DNA from: Bryoerythrophyllum caledonicum
Taxonomy: Eukaryota > Streptophyta > Bryopsida > Pottiales > Pottiaceae
NCBI GenBank assembly: GCA_963971425.1
Contig: OZ020522.1
Location: forward strand, 4,314,168 to 4,378,167
Direction: 5' to 3'
Length of the DNA: 64,000 bases
The position numbers and the translations under genes were made by a program. Every line of letters starts with the position of its first letter. Position 1 is the first letter of the stretch. The notes under the pieces were generated by a model, which searched no databases, had not been told where the DNA came from, and worked only from the letters and a program-made list of their open reading frames with translations. This document shows positions 36,133-47,400 of the stretch, piece after piece.

Positions 36133-36942
36133 CCCCTAAAGGACCAAGGCAATTTTTCCTCAAAAACACTCCAAAACTACCATTTTCAGCACATTCAACA
36201 CAAAATGATTCAAAATCAATTTTCGGAAAATTTAACCGTAGGATCTTGTACTAGACTTGTATGAGAGTGTGTGGTGAAAATTTTGGTAAGTTTGACCGCA
36301 CGGATTGAAAGATATTAGCCTTTGAAATGCGACATAATCTCTTTTTTAGGTCAAACTATACACGTTCAACAAACTTCGACCACCTTCTATGGCAACTTTT
36401 TGCATTACGGGCCGTGAATTTATTGTGTTAACTTAAAAATGACCATGTTAGGCACATGTGCACCAAATTTTAGATGTAGAAGAGGTGTAGAAGATGTCCT
36501 AAAAACTCCTGCAATGCAACTATGTGCCGAGAATCAACAATACACTTTATATTTTGCATATATCATATCCTTCACAAATATTTGAAATTCATAAATCCGT
36601 ACGGTAGATGCAAAGATCTCAATTTTCTTTCCTAGAGGACATTTTTTTCTTTTAAATGGACAAAAAATCGAATTTCTATTGAATTTAGAAGTTATTAAAG
36701 TTTGGTGACCGTCTTTGTGATATGTCACACTAAACTGCTGCACTATTTATATATGTAAGTGAAAATAAATTGTATTTTTTGAACCGTAAGTCCGAATTCC
36801 ACGAAATTTGTGTCTACGCAAAGCTAATCAAAAGTTGTCCATGCACTAAAAAAAAATCTCATAAAATAATGCCTAGAATTGAGAACGTGGTAACTTACTC
36901 ACACTCAAAATGTCCCTTGAGGGGACATTGGTCCTTTAGGGG
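36133..36942. mobile_element. piggyBac-type MITE, 810 bp, TTAA flanks
   Basis: Perfect 15-bp inverted ends CCCCTAAAGGACCAA / TTGGTCCTTTAGGGG, with TTAA at 36129-36132 and 36943-36946. In unit 3 the unoccupied site reads 'cgtgttaaagaaaac' (18051-18065), so the insertion added exactly the element plus one TTAA. Interior related to 12882-13690. Non-coding. Confidence 0.85.
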
Positions 36943-37569
36943 TTAAAGAAAACAATTCATAGTAAAACTAAAGGGTTGTTGTAGAGGGAGTTGACTATGT
37001 ACCCAAGTTATTGTATTTCACAAGAAATGTACGCTATAATAATTATTGCATGATTTTACCTTGACCCCTAAAAATCCTTGACAATTTCACACCAAAAACA
37101 CTTCAAAATTGTTCATTCCAGTTCAATGAGTAAGGTAGGAAACAAAAAATTTGATTTCTACTTTTCACTATAGATTCACAATTAAGTCTTATTAATTAAT
37201 GTACTCACAAACTTTGAATGCATAGATTGAAAGATTATAGTGTTTGGAGTTAGAAAAAACGGTTCAATTTCTTCCGTGCATTGAAGGATTAGTAGACTTT
37301 GACTTCACTTGGTATCCATTTTTTTGCACTACATAGGGTCTAAATTAATTTCCACAATATTAACCCTTACACGTCAAAACGGCCCAATGGTAGCCATCGT
37401 ATTCTACATGTATGGCATCATATTTGAACCCGGTAAGGTTCAAATAATGAAAATACCTCCACAGAAACTACGGCAGTTGAAGAATCTCAAATTCAAAGGT
37501 CTAGACTTGTTGATCATTACTGTAGTTCTTAAATTTTTGTTGCGAATTTAATAAAAAATACAAAGATCT

Positions 37570-39215
37570 CTACGTTTGTAGAAAAGAAGAAGGCTTGATC
37601 ACGAAGGAGCAAGATGGAGGCGTGATGAGAGCTCTCGCCGCTGTGGTAGCACAACAGAATCGATTGAGCTTGTGCCAATGGACATCGTCGCCTCAGTTAA
37701 CAAAATCACCTCAATCTAGTGACGGTTCTGCTCTCCGAAACATCAACTTTGTTCGAGATCAGCCATTGCCCTTTTGAGCTGAATTAGGGTTTAACTCGAC
37801 ACTCGACAAAAAATCCTCGACACTCCCTCTTCTCTGCTGCGCAACAGCACACTCTATACAATTGAGAGTGATCAACTTACCATCGAGGACAATGAAGAGC
37901 ACCTGCTCATCGTCATGAGAAGGTGGCATGGCGAATGCGATCTTGAAAAATCTGCACATTGCATATACAAACCGCAAGCAAGCATAAACGAACATTTCTC
38001 AAACCAGCACAAAAGGAAACATCACATCCAAGAATCACATAAGCCAAAGAGAAGGTCAAGCACTGAAGATCGGACCCCATTCTCCAAAGTGTAGTGAATG
38101 ATGCGTTATCAGATTCTCATTCAATCAGTGTCACAAACACAAAAAATAAGCACTCTGCAACATCGTCCATGTATGTGTGCATTCAGAGGCCTCCTCCGGA
38201 GGCCCGAACTAGAACTCTCCATCATCGGATATATCATCGCTACTGTCCTAACTCTACTCTCCACCACAGCTCAGCATAGTAAACAGCAGGAAATCGCTCC
38301 CCTTCGCTCTAATCGTGCCTCAGGGCAGGCACAACTGCGCGCAGCTCATCCCAACTTGCAAGAATCATGGCCCTGCAGCTCTGCCCCGCAATGTCAAGCA
38401 GGCCGGAAACTATGTGAAAAATTGAACGAACATCAGCCATGTCCGCGAAACGCATCTCCTCCTCAGTTCCTGCTGCTCCACGAGAACGAGCGCTGCGATA
38501 GCGAGGAGCGCGCGCCGTGCACCATCGACGTGATCGAGCTCAGCACGGACCGCGCTATGGCGGCCTTCACCTGCCCGCGCCGGGGCCTCCTGTGAGCAGT
38601 CGCGGCCATGGCCCGGGACAACAACGCTCCTTGGTTGACTGCCATCGCAACTGATGCGCAACCGAAACTCAAACACGCAACTGGAAACAACTCAAAAGTG
38701 CAAAACGAATTCGCAATTGAAGAGCGCAGATCACAATTGAGCGACACGAGATTGCAGCTGGAATTCTGTGATGAATACCGCCACCACTGCCTTTATAGTT
38801 CAAGCTCCCCTTGACGAGCACGGATGAACAAAGCACGTGGGCATTTTAGATGGATGGATGAGCGTGGATGAGGAGCTGGGATTCCAGAAGGGCCGTTGTT
38901 GAGTTTGGGCATTGTTGATGGATGGATGGATGAGGAGGAGGAGGCGTGATGGGGTTGGGCTTGGGCAGCAAGCCTGAGTGATGATTGTGGCATGGATGAC
39001 ATGGACTGACTTGGACCTACCTACTAACGGAGAAGGTGGGGGCGAAGGGGCGGGGGGCGGGGGTGGGGGTATTTCTGATTTGGTACTTGGGACAATGATG
39101 CCGGGGATCTTTCTGTTTCTGATCCTGGGTCTTCAATTTTGTCTTTGGCCTAGTTTTAAATTCGGTTGTGGGGAGGGGAGGGTAAAATAGTGTAGAATTG
39201 TTGCCTTAGGATTTT
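37570..39215 (-). repeat. Array unit 5: D module
   Basis: TATA box at 38790-38798 (minus strand), ATG at 38645, 60-residue frame to 38463, then the MRFADMADV frame. The MPPSHDDEQV segment is open on the minus strand at 37995-37759 and ends in SVEDFLSSVELNPN. The plus-strand 60-codon frame at 37595-37777 is kept but with several residue changes. This is one of the fullest copies. Confidence 0.6.
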
Positions 39216-39237
39216 TACAAGAAAGTTGATGTGTTAA

Positions 39238-40332
39238 CCCCTAAAAGCCCAAGGCATTTTCCCTCATGAAACACTCCAAATCTGCCATCATCAATTAGTG
39301 GCAACAAAATCTAACATTAAAGTCTAATTTAGACTTTCAACCGTACAATCTTAAAAGAGACATGTATATGAACTTACAATACAAATTTGGTTGCAATCCA
39401 CCGTACGGATGTGAAGATTATAGCGTTTGAAGTGCAAGAAAAAGTATTTTTTTCCCTTGCCCGGCAAGGTTAGCCTAGTTTGTGTAGGCATATCTTCTAG
39501 CTTTTACATTGAAATGTGATCAAATCTTTTACCAATATGACTTGTATGTTGTTAGCTATTTGTGTGCAAAATTTGAGGTCAATTCGAGGGGTAACATATG
39601 TAGAAATATATACTTTAGCAAAAGGGGGTACAAAATGATGACAATTACTACATAAGTGATTTGAAATTGTTTGTTTCATACAAGTTGTTGCATTTGAGAA
39701 TCCCAATGGTGGAAATTTTTTATTTATTTATTCACTAATTTTAGAAAAAAAACCGACTATGATTAGTAAAATCCATAATTTTCATGAATATATGGAATAA
39801 ATAAAGCATGATAGGAAAGGGTAGTGCTGGAAATTAGGTGGCCAATTTGTCCCGCTATTGACAGCCCTTGCAGCGGGACGGAAAAATAGAAAAAAGAAAA
39901 TAAAGAAATAAATCTCGGCGAGCCCGCTTCAGGCGCTGGCGGGCCAGCTGATGGCTGGTTGTTTGCTATTTTTCTAAATTATTTTAATAATTCTTTTAAT
40001 AATTTTCAAAGCTTTTTCCATTTGGACTTTGTGCATGGAAGTTTGGACTCCTTTCCTCGCCCTTTCTGTCCCAAAATTGTGCCCCATTTTTCTCCTCAAA
40101 TTGCATTGGTTGACATGGTTGCCCCTATAGCCCAGACTCCCCATTTTGACCTTTGAAGGCTAATAACTTTTGATCCAAAAGTCCAAAATCATAATTGAAA
40201 AGTTCCCCATATAGATTTTATCAAGGACAATGTAGTGTGAAATTTTCATAAGAATCGGAGTATTTTTTCCACTCAAAGGTACATGCCCAAAATCCAAAAC
40301 GTACGCCCCACGTACACTTGGGCTCTTAGGGG
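39238..40332. mobile_element. piggyBac-type MITE, 1095 bp, TTAA flanks
   Basis: Begins CCCCTAAAAGCCCAAGG and ends TTGGGCTCTTAGGGG, flanked by TTAA at 39234-39237 and 40333-40336. Same subfamily as 30769-31886 throughout its length. The central GC-rich hairpin is eroded here. Non-coding. Confidence 0.82.
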
Positions 40333-40344
40333 TTAACCCCTTAA

Positions 40345-41167
40345 CCCTTGAAGGACAATTTGTCCCAGCAAGGGACAAATCAATTTTTAGTGAAAAATAG
40401 GAATATGTGTTATTTTGTGGGGAATTTTTCTTTTGTATTTACAGGACTTACAGGGAAAAAGTTATGGTGCTTCAAATGTAGAAAGCTTGATTTTTTTGGC
40501 ACCTAGGCAGGGTACTATAGAGATGGATTGTGCTAATGTAGAGTTGAGAATTGTACTTTTTTGACATAGGTAGTAATGAAGAAAAGCTCTTAGCAACCTT
40601 CATTGTTTTCACTTAAAAATGCATAGAAATTAAGGATTTTATCCATTTTTTAATAAATAAAGAAGCCATTATTTGAACAAGTCATAATAATTCTTTTCAC
40701 CGTTTGGATTTAGATCCAACAATTATTTCTACATCTAAAAAATAAATCTGCTTTCCGAAGTAAAGGGCCACTTTCTACAGCCAGTTGTTGCAAGTCGAGT
40801 TCTCTTATTGTAAGCACCTCCATTACTTGTGATTTTGGGTGTGCAATGACCCAGCACAAGGTAAAATATAGATCCATTGAGTTTATGCAAATTATAGTGT
40901 AAAATTTGCCATTATCTTGAATCAAATTACGCTAAATCTGTTCGAGCACAGTAAGAAAATAATTATGCACTCTTCAAATGGATATATCTTACAATCCTAA
41001 TCATCAAAGTTTACGAAAAGTTTAGGGTGTCTTTTGTAGTAGTTAGCTTGAAGATCCAATATTTGTAAGTAGTAAAAACTTGTTTTAATAAGTCTAATAA
41101 TATCTCATCTCAAAGTGGCAGTTTCTGAGATGGTTTTGGTGAAACACAAGGCCTGACCCTTCAGGGA
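40345..41167. mobile_element. piggyBac-type MITE, third subfamily, 823 bp
   Basis: Begins CCCTTGAAGGACA and ends TGACCCTTCAGGGA, with TTAA at 40341-40344 and 41168-41171. It sits four bases from the previous element and occupies the second of two neighbouring TTAA sites present empty in unit 3 (17353-17367). Non-coding. Confidence 0.65.
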
Positions 41168-41171
41168 TTAA

Positions 41172-43270
41172 GGATGATAGGTGGTCTATAGGTGGTCAAT
41201 TTTGGAGTTATTGCAAATGTGGTGGATTGATACTTCATCTCTGTTTGATCTGCGGCCTAAGTTAAGTTTAAGGATCCGTGTGCTTCTAACAAATGTGGTA
41301 AGAATGTGCACCAAAGTCTAACATGCGGACTATAGTGATTTCTGCAACGATTAGTCACAATGAAATGTACCCACTCTGTTGATGACGTTTTACATGATCT
41401 ATTCCACTTGTAGGCCTAGTCATCCTTATAGGCTTCGAAAGGTTAATGAAGTTGGCGACCCATTGCAAACTATAATTATTTGGTATATATGTTGGTCATC
41501 TGATACCATCGCTCAAATACTTTGTTAGTTCGACATAATTCAATTTAACATGCTTCCATCACTGACCACAAGAAGAAGAATAATACACTTCCATTGAATC
41601 CTCCATACTCAATCTCATTTTTCTCATTTATTTGCACCATTTTTGACATACGAGTTATTCAACAAAATCTCCACAATACCACTTCAATCAACTATTGTTC
41701 AATCACCCCAAACCACCAACTTCTACAGTCAGCTCCCTTTAAAAGAACATCTCTTGCATCAAACTTTTCATTAAAACAACCAACTTGGATCCATAACAAA
41801 TGTTTGCTTTCCAGAGCAGTAAAATGCTTATAACAACAACATCCATCAATCCGAAACTCACCCCTCTTAACAACCATTGCGTCTTATAGCAAGCAAATTT
41901 TGGTCAAGCAAACAGGGATGTTGTAGAGGGAGCTAACTATATACCCAAGTTTTTGTATTTTACGAAGAAGATACGCTACAATAATTGATGCATGATTCTA
42001 TCTTAATCCTATAAATTTTTGACAATTCCACACCAAAAACACTTCAAAACTGTAAATTTTAGTGCAATGAGTAAGGAAGGAAACCAGGAATTCGATTTCC
42101 GATTTTCAATGTAGGATCGCAATTAAGACTTATTACATAACATTCTCACAAAATTTCATAAACTTTGACTACACAGATTGAAAGATTATAGTGTATGGTG
42201 TTAGAAAAAACCGTCCAAATTCTTCCCTATGTAAAATGGGTTAGTAGACTTTGACTTCACTTGGTGTCAAATTTTTACACTGCACAGGGTCAAAATTCAT
42301 TTCCACCATGTTAACCCTTATACGTCAAAATCGGCTCAACAGTAGCCAAAGTATTCTACATGTATGGTCTTGTATTTGAATATGATAAGGTTCAGATAAT
42401 GAAATGACCTCCAAATGAAAGATGATACTTGAAGAATCTTAAATCCAGAGGTGTTAGTTGAGCTAATCTTTAATACATTTCCTCTATTCTATAATGTTGT
42501 ATACGTGCTTATATATACGGTACCTAACTAACGTTTAACCTTTAAATGTCAAAAGGTGCCACTGTGGCAATAATAATCTACATGTATAGAATTGAATTCA
42601 AACATGATGAGGCCCAAATATTTTAATGGCCTCAAAATAATAAATGATGGTTGAAGAAACTTCAATCCAAAGTTGTGAGTCATGGTGAACATTGATACAT
42701 TTTTTGTCTTCTATAGAGTAAAATACGTGTTTGTATATATGGTTCCCGAATGACGTTTAACCCATTTCAGGCTGATAATCTTTTTTAGCTTGCAAGAATC
42801 TACGAGAGTTCTAGATCATGGAGAATTACATCTACAAGGTACATTCCATCACAACCCTCACTCACGGAAATCATTGTTGCTCACTAATGCTTGCACCAAT
42901 TTTCATGACGATTGTCTCAATAGATGCCCGTCTTCCTCCACCTCTTTTTCATAGCTAAAGTTTCTCATGGAGGTGGCATGTAGTAGTTGCTATGGAGATT
43001 AACATGCCAAAACGACCCAAAATGAGTCGCTCGGCCTTATTCAATTGGAGGTTAAGGGTCAAGCATGATATTTGTTCCTTAGACATTGATTTTTAGAGGT
43101 ACGGAAGGGGTGTAGCATATTCAAAACAATTATGAAAGGAGTGGAGGTTTGAAAAATTGCCAACTCACGTTTTGTTCCTATTGTGAATTTAAGATGTTTT
43201 AGAATAATACCTCAAATAATCAATAAGAAGTTTTAAACCACATATAGTGGGAAAACTAAAAAGTAAAAAA
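41172..43270. repeat. Array unit 6: AT-rich part
   Basis: Starts 'ggatgataggtggtctatagg' and follows the common block order, more diverged than units 3-5. It contains a tandem pair of the ~200-bp repeat (42303-42537 and 42538-42765). No coding frame. Confidence 0.55.
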
Positions 43271-43274
43271 TATG

Positions 43275-44435
43275 AAGAATCACATAAGCCAAAGAGAAGG
43301 TCATACACTGAAGATCGGACCCCATTCTCGACGAAAGTGTAGAAAATGATGCGTAATCAGATTCTCATTCAATCAGTGTCACAAACACGAAACATAAGCA
43401 CTCTGCAACATCGTCCCCGCACACACCTCATCACCAGCCTCATCCAGCAACGAGGCCGCCATGGCAGTGGACACCGCGACCATGTGCGCATCCAGAGGCC
43501 TCCTCCGGAGGCTCGAACTGGAACTCTCCATCATCGGATATATCATCGCTACTGTCCTAACTCTACTCTCCACCACAGCTCAGCATAGTAACGACAAGAA
43601 ATCGCTTCCCATCGCTCTAATAGTGCCTCAGGGAAGGCACAACTGCGCGCAGCTCATCCGGTCTCGCAAGAATCATGGCCCTGCAGCTCTGCTCCGCAAT
43701 GTCAAGCAGGCCGGAAACTATGTGAAAAATTGAACGAACATCAGCCATGTCCGCGAAACGCATCTCCGCCTCAGTTCCTGCTGCTCCACGAGAACGAGCG
43801 CTGCGATAGCGAGGAGCGTGCGCCGTGCACCATCGACGTGAGCGAGCACAGCACGGACCGCGCTATGGCGGCCTTCACCTGCCCGCGCCGGGGCCTCCTG
43901 TGAGCAGTCGCGGCCATGGCCCGGGACAACAACGCTCCGTGGTTGACTGCCATCGCAACTGATGCGCAACCGAAAGTGAAACACGCAGCTGGAAACAACA
44001 CAAATGCAAAAACGAATTCGCAGTTGAAGAGCGCAGATCACAATTGAGCGACACGAGATTGCAGCTGGAATTCTGTGAAGAATACCGCCACCACTGCCTT
44101 TATAGTTCAAGCTCCCCTTGATGAGCATGGATGAATGAAGCACGTGGGCTTTTAGATGGATGGATGAGCGTGGTTGAGGAGCTGGGATTCTAGAGGGGCT
44201 TGGGCAGCAAGCTGTTGTGACATGGATGACGTGGTTTGACGTGGACCCACCTACCGAGAAGGTGGGGGCGAAGGGGCGGGAGTGGTGGTGGCGGTATTTC
44301 TGACTTGGTACTTGGGACCATGATGTCATGGATCATTCTCTCCGATTCTTGGTTCTTCCATTCAGTATATAGCCCTGTTTTAAATTCGGTTTTGGGGAAG
44401 GGAGGGGAAGGGAGGGTAATACAGTGTAGAATTGT
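43275..44435 (-). repeat. Array unit 6: D module, truncated 3' side
   Basis: TATA box at 44097-44105 (minus strand), ATG at 43953, 60-residue frame to 43771. The 3' MPPSHDDEQV segment is absent: the module starts at 'gaatcacataagccaaagag'. It faces unit 7 across a 240-bp spacer, so the two promoters are divergent. Confidence 0.6.
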
Positions 44436-44673
44436 TACAGAAAAAAAGTAGGAATTATCATAATCTTGGGGACCCATTGAGGACCTCGCAAATTGAACAC
44501 TAATCGTAAACTTGTTCCTAAGTATCGTGGGTGGGTAACTATTTTATTCGTACCATTCTGTACACTAAGCAAACATATTTATTATAGTTTAAGAACGTGA
44601 TGGATGCCTCCATGTTGTGATTTGAAAAATCCATGTTCTGATAAGAAAGTCATTTACATAGAACATCCACCAT

Positions 44674-44719
44674 ATTCTGTCTGTGGAATGATGGACCACC
44701 AAAATTCCACAGACAGAAT
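44674..44719. repeat. Hairpin at the junction of the inverted units
   Basis: ATTCTGTCTGTGGAAT and its exact reverse complement are separated by 14 bases. 'ctgtctgtgg' is also the outer edge of every D module, so the hairpin marks the point where the array turns round. Confidence 0.6.
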
Positions 44720-46050
44720 TCGAGATCCAAGAATCCGACAAAGAAATTCCAGAAATACCGCCACCCAAGTCCTTGCTCCTCCACCCCCACCTTCTCGGTG
44801 GGTGGGTCCAAGCCAATCCACGTCATCCATGCCACAATGCAAGCTTGCTGCCCAAGCCCACTGCAACACCATCACCCCAACTCCTCATCCACGCATCAAA
44901 AAGCCCAAACAAAGGCCCTTCTACAATCCCAGCTCCTCATCCACGCTCATCCATCCATCTAAAAGCCCACGTGCTTTGTTCATCCGTGCTCATCAAAGGG
45001 AGCTTGAACTATAAAGGCAGTGGTGGCGGTGTTCTTCACAGAATTCCAGCTGCAATCTCGTGTCGCTCAGTTGTGATCTGCGCTCTTCAATTGCGAATTT
45101 GTTCTGCATTTTGAGTTGTTTCCAGCTGCGTGTTTGAGTTTCGGTCGCGCATCAGTTGCGATGGCAGTCAACCGTGGAGCGTTGTTGTCCCGGGCCATGG
45201 CCGCGACTGCTCACAGGAGGCCCCGGCGCGGGCAGGTGAAGGCCGCCATAGCGCGGTCCGTGCTGAGCTCGCTCACGTCGATGGTGCACGGCGCACGCTC
45301 GTCGCTATCGCAGCGCTCGTTCTCGTGGAGCAGCAGGACCTGAGGAGGAGATGAGTTTCGCGGACAAGGCTGATGTTCGTTCAATTTTTCACATAGTTTC
45401 CGGCCTGCTTGATATTGTGCAGCAGAGCTGCGAGGCCATGATTCTTGCGAGACCGGATGAGCTGCGCGCAGTTGTGCCTTCCCTGAAGCACGATTAGAGC
45501 GAAGGGGAGCGATTTCCTGTTGTTTACTATGCTGAGCTGTGGTGGAGAGTAGAGTTAGGACAGTAGCGATGATATATCCGATGATGGAGAGTTCTAGTTC
45601 GGGCCTCTGGAGGAGGCCTCTGAATGCGCACATACGGGGACGATGTTGCAGAGTGCTTATTTTTTGTGTTTGTGACACTGATTGAATGAGAATCTGATAA
45701 CGCATCATTCACTAGACTTTGGAGAATGGGGTCCGATCTTCAGTGCATGACCTTCTCTTTGGCTTATGTGATTCTTGGATGTGATGTTTCCTTTTGTGCT
45801 GGTGTGAGAAATGTTCGTTTATTCTTGCTTGCGGTTTGTATATGCAATTTGCAGATTTTGCAAGATCGCATTCGCCATGCCACCTTCTCATGACGATGAG
45901 CAGGTGTTCTTCACTGTCCTCAAGTGTAAGTTAGTCACTCTCAATTTTCTAGAGTTTGCTGTTGCGCAGCAGAGAAGAGGGAGTGTTGAGGATTTTTTTG
46001 ACATTCATTTTCACGGTTCTTGTTGTATCATGCGTCAATTAGTATAGCAT
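44720..46050 (+). repeat. Array unit 7: D module, inverted
   Basis: The only copy reading left to right. Order: C-rich block, 'gctcatccatccatc', 'aaaagcccacgtgctttg', TATA box 45009-45017, ATG 45161, 60-residue frame to 45343, then a 48-residue frame MSFADKADVRSIF (45351-45497), and the MPPSHDDEQV frame (45811-46047). All elements of the other copies are here, in mirror image. Confidence 0.65.
45161..45343 (+). CDS. Short basic frame of the D module (representative copy), unknown
   Basis: A 60-residue Arg/Ser-rich frame starting MAVNRGALLSRAMAATAHR. The same start, length and stop are kept in all seven D modules, with few residue changes. It lies about 145 bp downstream of a TATA box, as a first exon might. 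A second frame (MSFADKADVRSIFHIVS..., 45351-45497) starts 7 bases after the stop. I do not recognise either protein. It could be a real small gene, the first exon of a longer spliced gene, or a chance frame in a young repeat. The Arg/Ser content and GC-rich codons make a chance frame quite possible. Confidence 0.3.
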   Translation: MAVNRGALLSRAMAATAHRRPRRGQVKAAIARSVLSSLTSMVHGARSSLSQRSFSWSSRT

Positions 46051-47400
46051 ATATTTTTTTGTGAAATACAGAAACTTGGATACTTAGTCAACTCCCTCTA
46101 TAACAATAGTGTTTGTTCTACCAAAATTTGCTTGCTATAAAATGCAATGAGTGTCATGATGGGTGACTTTCAGCTTGATGGGTGTTTGTGTTATGAATAG
46201 ATTATTCTTTGTTGTGAAAAAAAAGATTGCTACACAAAACAAATTGAGAGTCACAACCAACATTACATAAAGCCTTAATATTTGTAACACACTCTTCTTC
46301 TACTCTTCCCATTTAGTTCAACTCATCGAAATGCAAAAATGGTTAAAAAATAAGAGAAATATGAGAAGGTCTTTGTCAAGTGAGAATGTAGTAAATTACC
46401 GAAGTAGTCAAACGTCTCGCACTTCACAAGGGAGGAATCAACAAGTGGAAGCGGAAATATTGAATGCGGAGCCTGTAGTAATGATAAAGCATCACTTACA
46501 ATCAAAAAAACTCATCAATCACTCTTTAAACGCACTCATAAAGCTTGACTTGACAAAGACGTTGAGTTAAGCGTGTATGCACCATTGTATGCACACACGC
46601 AAAATCCTAGTGGATGAAATACATCCGTTAGGTGGATGTGGTGTGGCGAACGTACGTCCGTAACTAACGTAGATTAGAACTAACTAATCTACGCTAACAC
46701 TAAGTGCTGTAGTGCTGTCCTCGAGGCCATATTGTGAGGAACAAATATTTATTATGGACCTAAGCTGGCTATTTTAATAATATGGTTGTTATAAGAGATG
46801 TTCTTCTAAAGGGAGTTGACTGTCGAAGTTGGTGGTATGGGTGCTTCAACCATAGTAGGTTGCAATGGTATTGTGGAGTTTTTGTTGGAGGATTGGTATG
46901 TTGAAAGTATTGCAAATAAATGAAAAAATAAGATTGAGTATAGAGGATTCAATGGAAGTGCATTATTCTACTTCTTGTAGTCAGTGATGGAATTTTGACA
47001 AACTAGCAAATTATTTGAGCCATTGGTATGAGACGACCAAAATGTATACCAAATACTTATAGTTTGCAATGTGTGGCCAACTTCAATAAACCTTGTAAGA
47101 CCTATGAGGGTGATCATGCCTACAAGTGTAATAGATGTAGAACATCATCTACATAGTGGGTACAATTCACTGTGATTAGTCGTCACGGAAATCACTATAA
47201 TTTGTTTGTTAGACACCGGGGCACATTCTCACCACATTGGTTGGAAGCGCAAGGATCTCCAAAAACTTAACCCAGGCCACAGATTGAACAGGGGTGAAAT
47301 ATTAGTCTACCAAATTTACAAATTACTCAAAAATGACCACCTATGGACCACCTATCGTCTTTAAAGGGTTAACATTTCAACATTTCTCGTAAAGATTCAA
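46051..47400. repeat. Array unit 7: AT-rich part, inverted, with an insertion
   Basis: Reverse-complement order of the unit AT part: 'gtcaactccctctataacaa', 'gaagttggtggtatgggtg' and 'gaccacctatggaccaccta' at its end. An unrelated ~520-bp piece lies at about 46220-46738. Confidence 0.6.
46220..46738. other. Insertion of unknown type in unit 7
   Basis: Breaks the unit between 'ctttgttgtg' and 'aacaaatatttattatgg', which are close together in other units. It contains a 10-bp perfect stem (CGTAGATTAG, 6-base loop, CTAATCTACG) at 46668-46693, and 'cgtacgtccg'. A 79-codon frame inside (46331-46570) has no recognisable motif. No clear inverted ends or duplication seen. Confidence 0.4.

Larger units (their letters stand above)
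35176..37565. repeat. Array unit 5: AT-rich part with two insertions
   Basis: Same blocks as unit 4 but lengthened by a ~207-bp MITE (35395-35601) and an 810-bp piggyBac-type MITE (36133-36942). Removing both restores the unit 3/4 order. Confidence 0.6.
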
